From: Alkanindiges illinoisensis
Lineage (GTDB): Bacteria; Pseudomonadota; Gammaproteobacteria; Pseudomonadales; Moraxellaceae
NCBI RefSeq assembly: GCF_004377485.1
Contig: NZ_SNTY01000088.1
Span: 38,160-102,159 of the forward strand
Length of the DNA stretch: 64,000 nt
Direction of reading: 5' to 3'
In this document: in pieces, positions 1 through 9,056 of the stretch
Position numbering within the stretch: the first letter of the stretch is position 1
Layout: every line of letters starts with the position of its first letter
Position numbers and translations under genes: made by a program
Notes under the pieces: generated by a model
What the model was told of the DNA's origin: nothing
The model's input: the letters and a program-made list of their open reading frames with translations, nothing else
The model's database searches: none

Positions 1-412
1 CAAAGTCAGCAAACAATATCAGGCGATTGCACCTTATCGTGAAGATCTACTGTTTCCGCTTGATTACCAAAGCCACATGGTAAAAGGTCAGCCTTTTTTT
101 ACCATGCAGGAAATTGAAGGCCCAGCCAACAGTTTTACCCGAATTGAATTACTCGAAACCAGACAAGTTTTATCGCAACATCTGGCACGCTATCAGCTGT
201 ATCCCCTAAGTGGCAAGCAACACCAGTTACGTGTACATATGGCTGCACTAGGTATTCCTATTTTAAATGATCCCTTTTATCCTGCGGTACAATTAAAAGC
301 AGATAATGACTACAGTGCGCCGCTGCAACTATTGGCACAGCGCATTGCTTTTGTTGATCCCTTGACGCGGCAAGCTGTAGACTATAGTTCATTGCAAACG
401 CTGATTCTTTAG
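1..412 (+). CDS. RluA-family pseudouridine synthase, 3' part
   Basis: The reading frame is open from base 2 to the stop at 410-412, so this is the C-terminal ~136 residues of a gene that begins before the window. The stretch HQLRVHMAALGIPILNDP is the conserved C-terminal motif of RluA-type rRNA/tRNA pseudouridine synthases, and KQYQAIAPY followed by LVKG-like text is also typical. These enzymes isomerise uridine in structured RNA. The catalytic Asp motif lies upstream and is not visible, so the exact target (RluA, RluC or another paralogue) cannot be set. An internal ATG at 77 is not the true start. Confidence 0.85.
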   Translation, partial: KVSKQYQAIAPYREDLLFPLDYQSHMVKGQPFFTMQEIEGPANSFTRIELLETRQVLSQHLARYQLYPLSGKQHQLRVHMAALGIPILNDPFYPAVQLKADNDYSAPLQLLAQRIAFVDPLTRQAVDYSSLQTLIL

Positions 413-532
413 CCTTATTCGTAATGACGTTGCAATGATAATTATGCTTTAATGCGTGCCTAATAAACTCGTTTTTGTTCATTACTACTCATAAGCAATG
501 ATTAATAAGTAATTATTGGAAAGAGGTTACTC

Positions 533-859
533 ATGCGTCGCACGGAAGTTTATCAGGTTCGACTGGATGTCCATGAAAAAAAACAGGCCTTTGCCGTGTT
601 TAAACAATTGGGTATTAGTCCTGCACAGGCTATTCGCTTATTTTTCCGTCAGGTGGTTGTTACCAGATCCATTCCGTTTGCCATTGAACAAGGCAACCAT
701 GAGCCACTAGAGACACCCAAAAAAGCCAGTCGAAAAACCGTTGCAGCGAGTGAGCTGAGTCATTTATCAGATCAGGATGTTTTTGACCAGCTCAATGAAC
801 TATTACAGGATAACGGTAGTTTGCAACATACGGACAAAAGCTCAAATAGTGATCAATAA
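533..859 (+). CDS. RelB/DinJ-family antitoxin, orphan
   Basis: This 108-residue protein has an N-terminal ribbon-helix-helix pattern (residues ~3-45: RTEVYQVRLD, then KQLGISPAQAIRLFFRQV, then IPF) typical of RelB/DinJ antitoxins. These bind their own operator and neutralise a RelE/YafQ-type mRNase. The C-terminal half is polar and probably disordered until toxin binds. An AGAGG ribosome site lies just before the ATG. No RelE-like gene follows: the next gene is convergent, and the 160 bases between hold no ORF. It is either a solitary regulator or a relic of a lost pair. Confidence 0.75.
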   Translation: MRRTEVYQVRLDVHEKKQAFAVFKQLGISPAQAIRLFFRQVVVTRSIPFAIEQGNHEPLETPKKASRKTVAASELSHLSDQDVFDQLNELLQDNGSLQHTDKSSNSDQ

Positions 860-1020
860 AAGATCATGATCTAGGGATTTAGTTTTAAATATTTATAATA
901 GATTTTTTTGTATTAGGTCTATTCGTTGGGTCTTAAAAGCAGCAATTGCATCAGATTTAATACCGATAATTGCTGCCCTGCTTGATAAACTAAAATGTTT
1001 ATTGGAATGATTTTAAGCAG

Positions 1021-1269
1021 TTATTGATCTGTTGATTCAGCCGCTTTAACCCGGATTCCATAGCCATGAACCCGCAGGGTATTCAGTGCCTTAATGGCTT
1101 TAACTGCATCACGCCCATTTTCCATTTCCACGAAACCAAATCCCTTGGATTTTCCAGTAGCCGCATCCAGCACTAACGTGCAGCTTTTAATCTTGCCAAA
1201 TGGTTTAAATAACGCTTCCAGCTCAGCTTCAGTGACACTACGCGCCAGATTGCGGATTAATACTTTCAT
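1021..1269 (-). CDS. Small RRM-domain RNA-binding protein
   Basis: The protein is a single RNA recognition motif of ~82 residues. RNP2 is VLIRNL at the N-terminus and RNP1 is KGFGFVEM near the middle, with the expected beta-alpha-beta-beta-alpha-beta spacing. Such single-RRM proteins occur in many Proteobacteria and cyanobacteria and are often cold-inducible, binding single-stranded RNA. The ATG at 1269 is preferred because the domain starts at MKVLIRNL; a TTG at 1281 would add four residues, and neither has a good Shine-Dalgarno. The gene is monocistronic and convergent with the antitoxin gene. Confidence 0.85.
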   Translation of the reverse strand: MKVLIRNLARSVTEAELEALFKPFGKIKSCTLVLDAATGKSKGFGFVEMENGRDAVKAIKALNTLRVHGYGIRVKAAESTDQ

Positions 1270-1281
1270 TTTATTGATCAA

Positions 1282-1657
1282 CTTTTTAAAAAATAACAGA
1301 CAGGCAAATGCAGGTGTATGTCAACACATTGCCAAGCTACTATTAGATCATAAAACCCGTCAGTCCCCTAAACTATTTTTATCCAGACAGAAGGTGGCTT
1401 TCTACTTTTATTAATACCCGTTTTAGCAAAATAAAAAGCTATATATCGTATCCCAACCTAATCATCTACTTTGCAAAGCTAATAATTTGCCAAAACTGGC
1501 AAGCGCATAGCGGTTAGGTTAGTCTCTAAAATTGCTAGCCTAAGCCAAGTTAGATTGGCAGCATATCCCTCCCTATTCCATAACCCAACTCATTAGCTTA
1601 GCTTTCATATCTTTGTTTGAATGGACAAGGTAGATTATAAAAATCTCAAATATAAAA
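1282..1657. other. Intergenic stretch without a supported gene
   Basis: This lies upstream of the RRM gene and downstream of rsuA (both on the minus strand). An ORF reading through it on the plus strand is a shadow of the RRM gene. No hairpin with a T-run and no conserved coding signal was seen; it probably carries the RRM promoter. Confidence 0.5.
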
Positions 1658-2365
1658 TCATACAAGCTGCCTTGCCTGATTAACCTGCTCATCACTTAAA
1701 TAAATCCACTGACCTTCCGTTAAATCATCCGGCAATTTAAACTGGCCAATTTGGTCACGGTGCAAAGCATCGACATGATTGCCCACTGCTGCAATCATCC
1801 GTTTCACCTGATGATACAAACCCTGATGAATGGTTAATACAAGCTGATTTTCACCTAATTGCATGCAGTCATCCGCTGCATAAATGCCTTGCTCATTGCG
1901 TAGCGCCACACCCTGCTTCAATTGCGTAATTTGCTCGTCAATAATTGGCCGATTGGTTGTAACGATATAACGCTTTGCTACATGTTTTTTGGGATGAGTG
2001 AGACCCTGCAAAAATGTACCGTCATCGGTCAATAGCAGCAGTCCGGTGGTATCCTGATCCAGACGTCCAACACACTGTATGCCACGCTCTATCAGTTGCG
2101 CTGGTAGCAAGCTAAAGACACTAGAATGATGCTGCGGCTGATGTGAACATTCAAAACCAATCGGCTTGTGGAGCGCTATATAAACCTTTTCGCGGTACTG
2201 CCAGCTTTTGCCAGCAACTATAAATTCAAGCTTATTCACCTCTATATCGGCTTTGGGATTGCTATAGACTTCGCCGTAAATAGCGATGTTGCCGTTTTCA
2301 ATCAGTTGGCGACATTGCTTACGGCTACCAAAGCCTTGCGATTGCAGGATTTTTTCAAGTTGCAT
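1658..2365 (-). CDS. rsuA: 16S rRNA pseudouridine(516) synthase RsuA
   Basis: This 235-residue protein has an N-terminal S4 RNA-binding domain (LEKILQSQGFGSRKQCRQLI) followed by the RsuA catalytic domain. The catalytic motif GRLDQDTTGLLLLTDDG contains the active Asp, and GLYHQVKRMIAAVGNHV is the C-terminal signature. It converts U516 of 16S rRNA to pseudouridine during small-subunit assembly. The start at 2365 is chosen because the S4 domain begins at MQLEKIL and the length then matches the family. A GTG at 2404 would add 13 non-homologous residues. Confidence 0.9.
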   Translation of the reverse strand: MQLEKILQSQGFGSRKQCRQLIENGNIAIYGEVYSNPKADIEVNKLEFIVAGKSWQYREKVYIALHKPIGFECSHQPQHHSSVFSLLPAQLIERGIQCVGRLDQDTTGLLLLTDDGTFLQGLTHPKKHVAKRYIVTTNRPIIDEQITQLKQGVALRNEQGIYAADDCMQLGENQLVLTIHQGLYHQVKRMIAAVGNHVDALHRDQIGQFKLPDDLTEGQWIYLSDEQVNQARQLV

Positions 2366-2409
2366 ATTAAGTTTTAAGTAAAAAATTCCAAAAAATCTTA
2401 GCACATTCT

Positions 2410-2445
2410 GACCAACTTGACCAACTTGACCAACTTGACCAACTT
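2410..2445. repeat. 9-bp tandem repeat, four units
   Basis: Four exact head-to-tail copies of gaccaactt run from 2410 to 2445, followed by a partial fifth unit (gact). They sit between the 5' end of rsuA and the ribosome site of the antitoxin gene at 2492, in the shared divergent promoter region. Such repeats can gain or lose units by polymerase slippage. Confidence 0.95.
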
Positions 2446-2491
2446 GACTAGAATCAAGTTATACCCAGTGCGTTTTTAAGAGGAAATTGAT

Positions 2492-2740
2492 GTGATTATT
2501 AACATTGCCGAAGCCAAAGCCCATCTTTCCGATTTAATCCAGCGTGCCTGTCAGGGTGAAGAAATTATTATCGCCAAAAATAATCAGCCCTTAGTCCAAT
2601 TGGTTGCACATCAGCCCAAAAGTCAGATTAAATTTGGTCTATTGGAAAATGATACGGCAACACAGGATCTGCTCAACATTATGGATATTGATGTGGCAGA
2701 CGATTTTTATAATAACGACATTTTCCCTGAAACCAAATGA
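2492..2740 (+). CDS. Phd/YefM-family antitoxin
   Basis: An 82-residue protein starting MIINIAEAKAHLSDLIQRA and continuing with EEIIIAKNNQPLVQLV, which is the Phd/YefM DNA-binding fold. It would repress its own operon and mask the downstream PIN toxin through its acidic C-terminus. The start is GTG, set by AGAGGA about seven bases upstream; the overlapping ATG at 2490 is followed at once by a stop. It overlaps the toxin gene by four bases (ATGA), the usual translational coupling of type II pairs. Confidence 0.92.
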   Translation: MIINIAEAKAHLSDLIQRACQGEEIIIAKNNQPLVQLVAHQPKSQIKFGLLENDTATQDLLNIMDIDVADDFYNNDIFPETK

Positions 2741-3108
2741 ATATTCTCATTGATACGCATATTTTCCTGTGGCTACTTAAATCACCGAAGCAGCTTTCAA
2801 AACAACAAGTAGAGACATTTAAAAATCCACAACATCAGTTTTATTTAAGCAGTATTAGCATTGCTGAAATCATGATTAAACTTTCTATTGGCAAACTGGC
2901 TGTGGACTTTGATCCGATTCAGGCCGCTGAAATGAGTGGCCTTAAATTCCTGCATTATCAGTCTATTGATGCCGTTGCGCTTGGTAATTTACCGTTTCAT
3001 CATAAAGACCCGTTTGACCGCATGCTGATTGCACAGGCCAAAACCCAGAATATGCAAATCATGAGCAGTGACACGGTTTTTGGATTATATGGGAAGGTGA
3101 TTAACTAA
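2737..3108 (+). CDS. vapC: VapC-type PIN-domain ribonuclease toxin
   Basis: This 123-residue PIN-domain protein has the four acidic metal-binding positions expected of VapC: Asp6 (IDTH), Glu44 (IAEIMIK), Asp94 (DPFDRMLIAQA) and Asp112 (SSD). VapC toxins cleave initiator tRNA or rRNA when freed from antitoxin. The partner here is Phd/YefM-like, as is common for this PIN subgroup. The stop codon overlaps, tail to tail, the stop of the minus-strand gene at 3105. Confidence 0.93.
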   Translation: MNILIDTHIFLWLLKSPKQLSKQQVETFKNPQHQFYLSSISIAEIMIKLSIGKLAVDFDPIQAAEMSGLKFLHYQSIDAVALGNLPFHHKDPFDRMLIAQAKTQNMQIMSSDTVFGLYGKVIN

Positions 3109-3479
3109 TTGTCAAATAAACGGCTTAGTTCATCCTGATTGGTATTGTAGTGTGGATCTTTTTTCCAGACAGAAAGTTTAGAATTAAAATCAAAAAACTC
3201 AGCGATTTTTTGTTTTACATTTGGTTCAAATAAGGTTTTATCCATATAGATAATGTGTTTATTTTGCTTGGTTGAATATAAAAGACGTCCTCTTGGAATT
3301 TGCTCATACTCCATACTTTTAAGCTCAGGTAACTGTATTTTTATTTCAAGCGTTTCCCAAACATTGACATGGTCAAAATTGCTATCGATTAATCCATTAT
3401 AGCCTTTGAAACCTTGAGATATGTCCTCAGCAATACCAAGAATAGTATTTGTATAAAACCAGAAGACGCCTATTTTCAT
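3105..3479 (-). CDS. Unknown protein, partner of UDG-like gene
   Basis: I do not recognise this 124-residue protein. It begins MKIGVFWFY and is mixed alpha/beta by eye, with IPRGRLLYST and HIIYMDK in the middle and a charged C-terminus (WKKDPHYNTNQDELSRL). There is no signal peptide or membrane segment. The start follows the upstream gene's stop by one base, so the two are almost certainly co-translated. Base composition is AT-rich like the upstream gene and unlike acnB beyond it. Function unknown; co-occurrence with a UDG-like protein suggests a nucleic-acid-related or defence role, but that is inference. Confidence 0.7.
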   Translation of the reverse strand: MKIGVFWFYTNTILGIAEDISQGFKGYNGLIDSNFDHVNVWETLEIKIQLPELKSMEYEQIPRGRLLYSTKQNKHIIYMDKTLFEPNVKQKIAEFFDFNSKLSVWKKDPHYNTNQDELSRLFDN

Positions 3480-3480
3480 A

Positions 3481-4194
3481 TTAATGATCTTTAATTATTT
3501 CGTTCAATGCATCCAAAGCTCTTTTTTTATAATTATTATTAAAACTACCAAAATAACTTGGATGATATAGCCTTAATCCTTTAATTCCTAAACATTCTAT
3601 AACAGCCATTTCACGAATTGAATCAATGTCATTTGCTTTCTTAAACTCAATATTAGGAAAATGAAATTTGATGTCATGATCACGATTTGGACCAGTCATG
3701 AATATACATAAGTCTGGCTTTATAATTTCGATCTCCTTAGCAACCACAGAAAAATACTTTCTTTCTAAATCTCTCGTTATAGGATCAACACCAGTTTCCT
3801 GATCAGGTTGGCCAATTTTTGAAATATTGTTCCACATATAGATAATATCTAAGTCTTTTGTTTTTTCCATTTTTAAAATATTTTTCTGAAAAACACGAAA
3901 TTTCTTCCAAAATGAACTCTTAGAATAGCCATCATAAAAATTTTTCTGCCAAAAAAAGCGATCATACCGATCCATTCCCTCAATAATGGAATCCGTAAAT
4001 CCTGAACTATCGTACCATCCTTTAGTTTCTTGACCAAAAATCATTACCTTATAATCAGCTCTTGCATATGCATCTTCATCAATATTAATTAATAAAGGAT
4101 TCGTATAAAGTTTTTTATCAATTTTACTCAACTCCACAAGTATTTGTTCCCAATATTTATCGTATAAATTAAATAGTTGCTTATTTATACTCAT
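3481..4194 (-). CDS. Uracil-DNA-glycosylase-superfamily-like protein
   Basis: This 237-residue protein has features of the UDG fold. IFGQETKGW (~52-60) sits where motif A of UDGs (GQDPY-like) lies, after a KVMIF beta strand; IIKPDLCIFMTG (~158-168) resembles the central strand; HPSYF (~211-215) sits where motif B (HPSP-like) lies. The Asp or Asn water-activating residue of motif A is Glu or Thr here, so glycosylase activity is uncertain. The start at 4194 is set by AAGGTGAG eight bases upstream; a longer frame to 4218 would include that site. It is AT-rich compared with neighbours and probably acquired. It forms a two-gene unit with the unknown gene at 3105. Confidence 0.6.
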   Translation of the reverse strand: MSINKQLFNLYDKYWEQILVELSKIDKKLYTNPLLINIDEDAYARADYKVMIFGQETKGWYDSSGFTDSIIEGMDRYDRFFWQKNFYDGYSKSSFWKKFRVFQKNILKMEKTKDLDIIYMWNNISKIGQPDQETGVDPITRDLERKYFSVVAKEIEIIKPDLCIFMTGPNRDHDIKFHFPNIEFKKANDIDSIREMAVIECLGIKGLRLYHPSYFGSFNNNYKKRALDALNEIIKDH

Positions 4195-4292
4195 ATTATT
4201 TCTCACCTTATCAAACAAATTTTAGAAATTGTAGCCATTTTCCCAAACAGATATTCTTTTAATTTTAATTCATGCGACATGAGGTGACGCAT

Positions 4293-4324
4293 AAAAAACC
4301 CCACTCATTTGAGCAGGGTTTTTT
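4293..4324 (-). terminator. Rho-independent terminator of acnB
   Basis: An imperfect hairpin (ACCCTGCTC / GAGTGGGGT around an AAAT loop, minus strand) is followed by a run of T. It lies 25 bases past the acnB stop. Confidence 0.8.
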
Positions 4325-4348
4325 AATTAAATCAAGCTTCTAAGTTGA

Positions 4349-6988
4349 TTAAGTCAACTGAGCAGCACTGATTTTCTTGGTATCAACCTTGCCAGCTTCG
4401 GCAGTGTATTCACCCATGCGGTCAAAGTTCATGTAGCGATAGATTTCGCCAGCCATGCTGTCGATATTCTGCGCATATTCCATGTACTCTGCAACAGTTG
4501 GCAGACGACCCAGTACCGCAGCAACAGATGCCAGTTCAGCAGATGCCAGATACACATTGGCACCCTGACCCAGACGGTTCGGGAAGTTACGGGTTGAAGT
4601 TGACACACAAGTGGTGTTTGGTGCGACACGGGCCTGGTTACCCATACACAGTGAACAGCCTGGCATTTCAGTACGCGCACCGGCACGACCATAAATGTTG
4701 TAGTAGCCTTCTTCCATCAACTGGTGTTCGTCCATACGGGTTGGCGGTGCCAGCCACAGACGGGTTGATAAAGAACCACCTTCTACTTTTTCCAGCAGCT
4801 TACCAGCAGCGCGGAAGTGACCAATGTTAGTCATGCAGGAACCGATGAATACTTCATCAATTTTTGCACCAGTCACATCAGACAACAGCTTGGCATCATC
4901 TGGATCGTTCGGGCAGCACAATACTGGCTCAGTGATCGTGCTCAGGTCAATTTCATAAACCTTGGCATATTCAGCATCAGCATCCGCTTTGATCAGGCTT
5001 GGGTTATCCAGCCATTTCTGCATGTTTTCAGCACGACGCGCCAGTGTACGGGCATCGCCATAACCTTCAGCAATCATCCATTTCAACATGGTGATGTTGG
5101 AGGTCAAGTATTCAGCAACTGATTTTTCAGAAAGGGTGATCGAACAGCCAGCAGCAGAACGCTCGGCAGAGGCATCAGACAATTCGAACGCTTGTTCAAC
5201 AGTCAGGTCGCCTTCATATTCGCTCAGGTCAATCTCAAGGATACGACCATTGAAAATGTTCTTCTTGCCTTTCTTCTCAACGGTTAAATCACCCGCCTGA
5301 ATGGCAACATAAGGAATTGCATGAACCAGGTCACGCAAGGTGATGCCAGGCTGCATTTTGCCCTTGAATTTCACCAGTACTGATTCAGGCATGTCCAGTG
5401 GCATGACGCCAGTCGCAGCAGCAAACGCCACCAGACCAGAACCTGCCGGGAAAGAAATACCAATTGGGAAACGGGTGTGAGAGTCACCACCAGTACCAAC
5501 GGTATCAGGCAACAGCATGCGGTTTAACCAGGAGTGAATGATACCGTCGCCTGGACGTAGGCTTACACCACCACGGTTCATGATGAAGTCTGGCAGGGTG
5601 TGGTGAGTTACCACGTCAACTGGCTTTGGATAAGCGGCAGTGTGACAGAAAGACTGCATCACCAGATCAGCAGAGAAACCTAGGCAAGCCAGGTCTTTCA
5701 GTTCATCACGGGTCATTGGACCAGTGGTGTCCTGAGAGCCAACTGTGGTCATTTTTGGTTCGCAGTAGGTGCCTGGACGTACGCCCTGACCTTCTGGTAA
5801 ACCACAGGCACGGCCAACCATTTTCTGCGCTTGGGTAAAGCCCTTGCCTGTATCGGCAGGCTGCTGTGGATGACGGAACAGCGTAGATGGCGCCAGACCT
5901 AAAGCTTCACGCGCTTTGGTGGTCAGGCCACGGCCAATGATCAGGTTAATACGGCCACCAGCACGAACTTCGTCCAGCAGAACCGGAGTTTTCAACTGGG
6001 ATTCAGCAATTTGTTCGCCGTTTTTGAACGCAGTAACGGTTGCAGTGTCTTTGTTGATTTTCAGGGTAACTTCGTCACCCATATTCATGTTGCTAACATC
6101 AATCTCAACAGGCAACGCACCGGCATCTTCCATGGTATTGAAGAAAATCGGCGCAATTTTGCTACCCAGACATACACCGCCGTCTTTCTTGTTCGGAATA
6201 TGCGGAATGTCATCACCAAAGAACCACAGTACAGAGTTGGTAGCAGACTTACGGCTAGAACCCGTACCAACCACGTCGCCCACGTAGGCAACCTGATTAC
6301 CTTTCGCAATCAGTTCCTTGATCTGGCTGATCGGGCCAACTTCGCCCGGTTTTTCAGGATTGATGCCTTCACGCACGTTTTTCAGCATGGCATTGGCATG
6401 CAATGGAATATCCGGGCGTGACCATGCATCCTGTGCAGGCGACAAGTCATCGGTATTGGTTTCGCCAGTGACCTTGAAAACAGTAATCTTGATTTCTTCA
6501 GCAACATCAGGACGGCTGGTAAACCATTCAGCTTCTGCCCATGATTTCAATACGGCCTGAGCATTGGCATTGCCTGCTTTGGCTTTGTCAGCAACATCAT
6601 GGAATGCATCAAATACCAGCAGGGTTTTCTTCAGTGCTTCAGCAGCATCTGCACCCAGTTCGCTGTCATCCAGCAAGTCAACCAGTGGCGCAACGTTGTA
6701 GCCGCCCAGCATGGTTCCCAACAGGTAAACTGCACGCTTTTTGGTGACTAACGGAGAAGTCGCCTGACCCTTTGCAACAGCAGCCAAGAAAGCAGCTTTT
6801 ACATAAGCAGCCTGGTCTACACCAGCAGGAACACGGTTTTCCAGCAAATCAACCAAAAATGCTTCTTCATGTGCTGGTGGATTTTTTAATAATTCAACCA
6901 GTTGAGCAGTTTGAGTTTCGTCCAGCGGCTTTGGCGGGACACCCAGTGCAGCACGCTCAGCAACGTGTTGGCGGTAGGCTTCTAGCAC
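4349..6988 (-). CDS. acnB: Aconitate hydratase B
   Basis: The main TCA-cycle aconitase, interconverting citrate and isocitrate (and 2-methylcitrate intermediates in many bacteria). The ~879-residue product follows the bacterial AcnB layout: N-terminal HEAT-like helical domain, swivelling domain ([16 protein letters not shown]), then the core carrying the [4Fe-4S] cysteines in [10 protein letters not shown] and [10 protein letters not shown]. The start is taken as GTG at 6988 because AAGAGGA lies eight bases upstream and the product then begins with [11 protein letters not shown], matching known AcnB. An ATG at 7015 (also with an AGGA) would add nine residues. It is monocistronic with its own terminator. 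Confidence 0.97.
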   Translation of the reverse strand: MLEAYRQHVAERAALGVPPKPLDETQTAQLVELLKNPPAHEEAFLVDLLENRVPAGVDQAAYVKAAFLAAVAKGQATSPLVTKKRAVYLLGTMLGGYNVAPLVDLLDDSELGADAAEALKKTLLVFDAFHDVADKAKAGNANAQAVLKSWAEAEWFTSRPDVAEEIKITVFKVTGETNTDDLSPAQDAWSRPDIPLHANAMLKNVREGINPEKPGEVGPISQIKELIAKGNQVAYVGDVVGTGSSRKSATNSVLWFFGDDIPHIPNKKDGGVCLGSKIAPIFFNTMEDAGALPVEIDVSNMNMGDEVTLKINKDTATVTAFKNGEQIAESQLKTPVLLDEVRAGGRINLIIGRGLTTKAREALGLAPSTLFRHPQQPADTGKGFTQAQKMVGRACGLPEGQGVRPGTYCEPKMTTVGSQDTTGPMTRDELKDLACLGFSADLVMQSFCHTAAYPKPVDVVTHHTLPDFIMNRGGVSLRPGDGIIHSWLNRMLLPDTVGTGGDSHTRFPIGISFPAGSGLVAFAAATGVMPLDMPESVLVKFKGKMQPGITLRDLVHAIPYVAIQAGDLTVEKKGKKNIFNGRILEIDLSEYEGDLTVEQAFELSDASAERSAAGCSITLSEKSVAEYLTSNITMLKWMIAEGYGDARTLARRAENMQKWLDNPSLIKADADAEYAKVYEIDLSTITEPVLCCPNDPDDAKLLSDVTGAKIDEVFIGSCMTNIGHFRAAGKLLEKVEGGSLSTRLWLAPPTRMDEHQLMEEGYYNIYGRAGARTEMPGCSLCMGNQARVAPNTTCVSTSTRNFPNRLGQGANVYLASAELASVAAVLGRLPTVAEYMEYAQNIDSMAGEIYRYMNFDRMGEYTAEAGKVDTKKISAAQLT

Positions 6989-7015
6989 GGTGTTATTCCT
7001 CTTGTGGATGTTCAT

Positions 7016-7621
7016 TGCGCTGTCCTAAACACGCTTGTCTAGCACACGCAATTATGGATGCGTGGATTTTACTAAATTTCAAGGCAAAAGTTAACGTAAC
7101 AATGGCAATTGATGCAAATGCTCATTATTTTTTAAATAAATGATAGTCTTGGAAACGTAGATATTTTTGTTCGATAATTTTAATACTGAGATTTTGCCCT
7201 GCTTAAAGCGCACAAAAGTTGTAGATTCCAATAAGTAGCTATTTAAACATAAGATTTTTCAACTAACTATAAACTTTTAAAAGATTAGATCTCTTGCATA
7301 AGTTTGGTTTCGACAAGCTCAACCAACGCTGCCTGAGCCTGTCGAAGGCAAGTTGGTACAACTTATGAAAGAAGTCTATTAGTTAAGCCTTTAGATAAGT
7401 GTGAATTTCCTGATCCTCTTTAAGAAACTATAAAAAAGTAACTTTTCAGCACATTTTATTCAAACTTTGAGCAACTCATTCTTAATTCTACATTTTGATG
7501 CAATATTGCTGGTTGCAAGCATTGCCAGCGATGGTTCATTTTTTTAGACTGCCTGTTGCTATTGCTATCAACTGCCGTTGCTATTAGATCTCACAACCAA
7601 GGAACACACTCAGGTTTAAAT
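7016..7621. other. Intergenic region holding MITE copy A
   Basis: This is the divergent promoter region between acnB and the lipoprotein gene. It is AT-rich and contains one 93-bp repeat copy at 7286-7378. ORFs reading into it are extensions of shadows or lack ribosome sites. Confidence 0.6.
7286..7378 (-). repeat. 93-bp palindromic MITE-like repeat, copy A
   Basis: One of four near-identical 93-bp elements, here inverted relative to the other three. It starts TAGATCTCTTGCATAAGT and ends with ACTTATGAAAGAAGTCTA, giving imperfect 18-bp terminal inverted repeats bounded by TA. An inner inverted repeat (ttcgacaagctca / tgagcctgtcgaa) makes a strong stem. Confidence 0.9.
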
Positions 7622-8989
7622 ATGAAAAAATTTTATATCCTTCCGTTGGCATGCGCGATTGCCGCATTAACCGCTTGTAGTCCTGCACCTGTAAAACAAG
7701 AAATTATTATTCCGGCCACACCACAGCCTGCACCTCAGCCCCTGGTATTACGCAAGGTTGAGCCTGAAGCCACCGCACCGCACTATCGTTTGAACCCCCG
7801 CAATTATGAACAGCCTTTAAATCCGGTGGTGGTACAACGCATTCGTGAAGCCCTGACCCCAAAAATCATTAATCCGGCCACTGGTGAAGTGATAACCCGA
7901 CTGCCTATACGCCTACCAGATGACCCAGTAGCGCAGACCCAACATGTAACGGCCAATCAAGCCACTGCCACTGAACCTGCTGCTACGGGCACAAGCACTG
8001 ATGCAACAGCACTCACCAATTCGGCGCACACCCAGCAAAACCCAGCGAATTCCACTGAATCCAATAATAACAGTGCAACACCAGTCGTTGCAGTGGATGC
8101 TAATGGCCTGCCCGTTGCCGAACCACAGGATACCCAGGCAGCATTATTAAAAATTGACCCGGCACTCAAACTCGATGAACAGGCAGTGGCCAGTCTTGCC
8201 GCAAGCCAAAATCAGCCCTCAGTTCCGAACACTCAGCCTGCCACCGCCTCAGAAGCTAACCCAACAGGCAGTACCTCAACAGACAGTACCCCAGCAGTAA
8301 GCACGACAGCATCTGAGCCAGCCATACCCTCTGCTATCCCTGTACAAACTGTAGCGGATAACACAGCAAGGATTCTGATTCCAATTCATGAGCAGCAGAT
8401 CACCCAGCCTATTGGCACGCCTCCACCGCGTGACGAAACACTGGATGTGTCTGAGATCGACAAGGATCTTACCCTGATTGGTGGTAAAGCCCGTCATTAT
8501 CCAACTTATTTCAAAGATAAATTTGAGCGCTGGAAGTCTGAAAAGAAAATCCGCGAAATCACCCAGCGTCTGGATGTGCTGGCGGTAGATCCCCGTGCGT
8601 CTTATGAACTGTTGTTACGTGCCATGAAAGCCCATGTACTGGCACGTAATATGGATGCCGGGCCAGACTCTGCATTCAAGTCAGCAGTTTATTTCCAGCG
8701 TTTACTGAAGCTAAAGCCTGCAGATCCCGAAACCAGCTTCTGGTATGGGTTTTCTTTAGGTGAAGGCGGTGGCTTTAGGGAGTCCATTTCCCATCTGGAT
8801 ACCGCCGTTAAAGCAGACTATCAGGAAGCATATCTGGCACTGGCACACAGTTACCTGCAAATGGAAGATAAGAAAAATGCACTCACTGTGCTGAATAACT
8901 ATAAAATCAAATATCCTGATGAAAGCGCAAGAACTGATCAGCTGATTGCAGAGATTGAGGCAGGCAAGCGTTATTCAATCTGGCAATAA
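7622..8989 (+). CDS. TPR-containing lipoprotein
   Basis: This 455-residue protein starts with a lipoprotein signal (MKKFYILPLACAIAALTAC; lipobox LTAC, Cys19), so it should be membrane-anchored. Residues ~25-290 are low-complexity, rich in Pro, Ala, Thr and Ser. The C-terminal ~170 residues hold tetratricopeptide-like helices (SFWYGFSLGEGGGFRESISHL, AYLALAHSYLQMEDKKNAL), suggesting protein-protein contacts in the envelope. The ATG at 7622 is chosen for the signal peptide; a frame from 7556 would bury it. Specific role unknown. Confidence 0.85.
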   Translation: MKKFYILPLACAIAALTACSPAPVKQEIIIPATPQPAPQPLVLRKVEPEATAPHYRLNPRNYEQPLNPVVVQRIREALTPKIINPATGEVITRLPIRLPDDPVAQTQHVTANQATATEPAATGTSTDATALTNSAHTQQNPANSTESNNNSATPVVAVDANGLPVAEPQDTQAALLKIDPALKLDEQAVASLAASQNQPSVPNTQPATASEANPTGSTSTDSTPAVSTTASEPAIPSAIPVQTVADNTARILIPIHEQQITQPIGTPPPRDETLDVSEIDKDLTLIGGKARHYPTYFKDKFERWKSEKKIREITQRLDVLAVDPRASYELLLRAMKAHVLARNMDAGPDSAFKSAVYFQRLLKLKPADPETSFWYGFSLGEGGGFRESISHLDTAVKADYQEAYLALAHSYLQMEDKKNALTVLNNYKIKYPDESARTDQLIAEIEAGKRYSIWQ

Positions 8990-9007
8990 ATGACTTTTAT
9001 CCAGACC

Positions 9008-9037
9008 AAAAAATAGGGCTTAACTGCCCTATTTTTT
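9008..9037. terminator. Bidirectional terminator between convergent genes
   Basis: A perfect 12-bp stem (aaaaaatagggc / gccctatttttt) around a six-base loop, with A-run and T-run on either side, sits between the lipoprotein gene and the convergent small secreted-protein gene. Confidence 0.93.
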
Positions 9038-9056
9038 ATACGATATTGATGTGATT

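Noticed and set aside
861..872. Perfect palindrome AGATCATGATCT after the antitoxin stop
   Set aside because: A single 12-bp palindrome in AT-rich DNA can occur by chance, and an operator would be expected upstream of the gene.
939..976. 9-bp inverted repeat gcagcaatt / aattgctgc after the orphan antitoxin
   Set aside because: Loop of 20 bases and no T-run, so not a convincing terminator.
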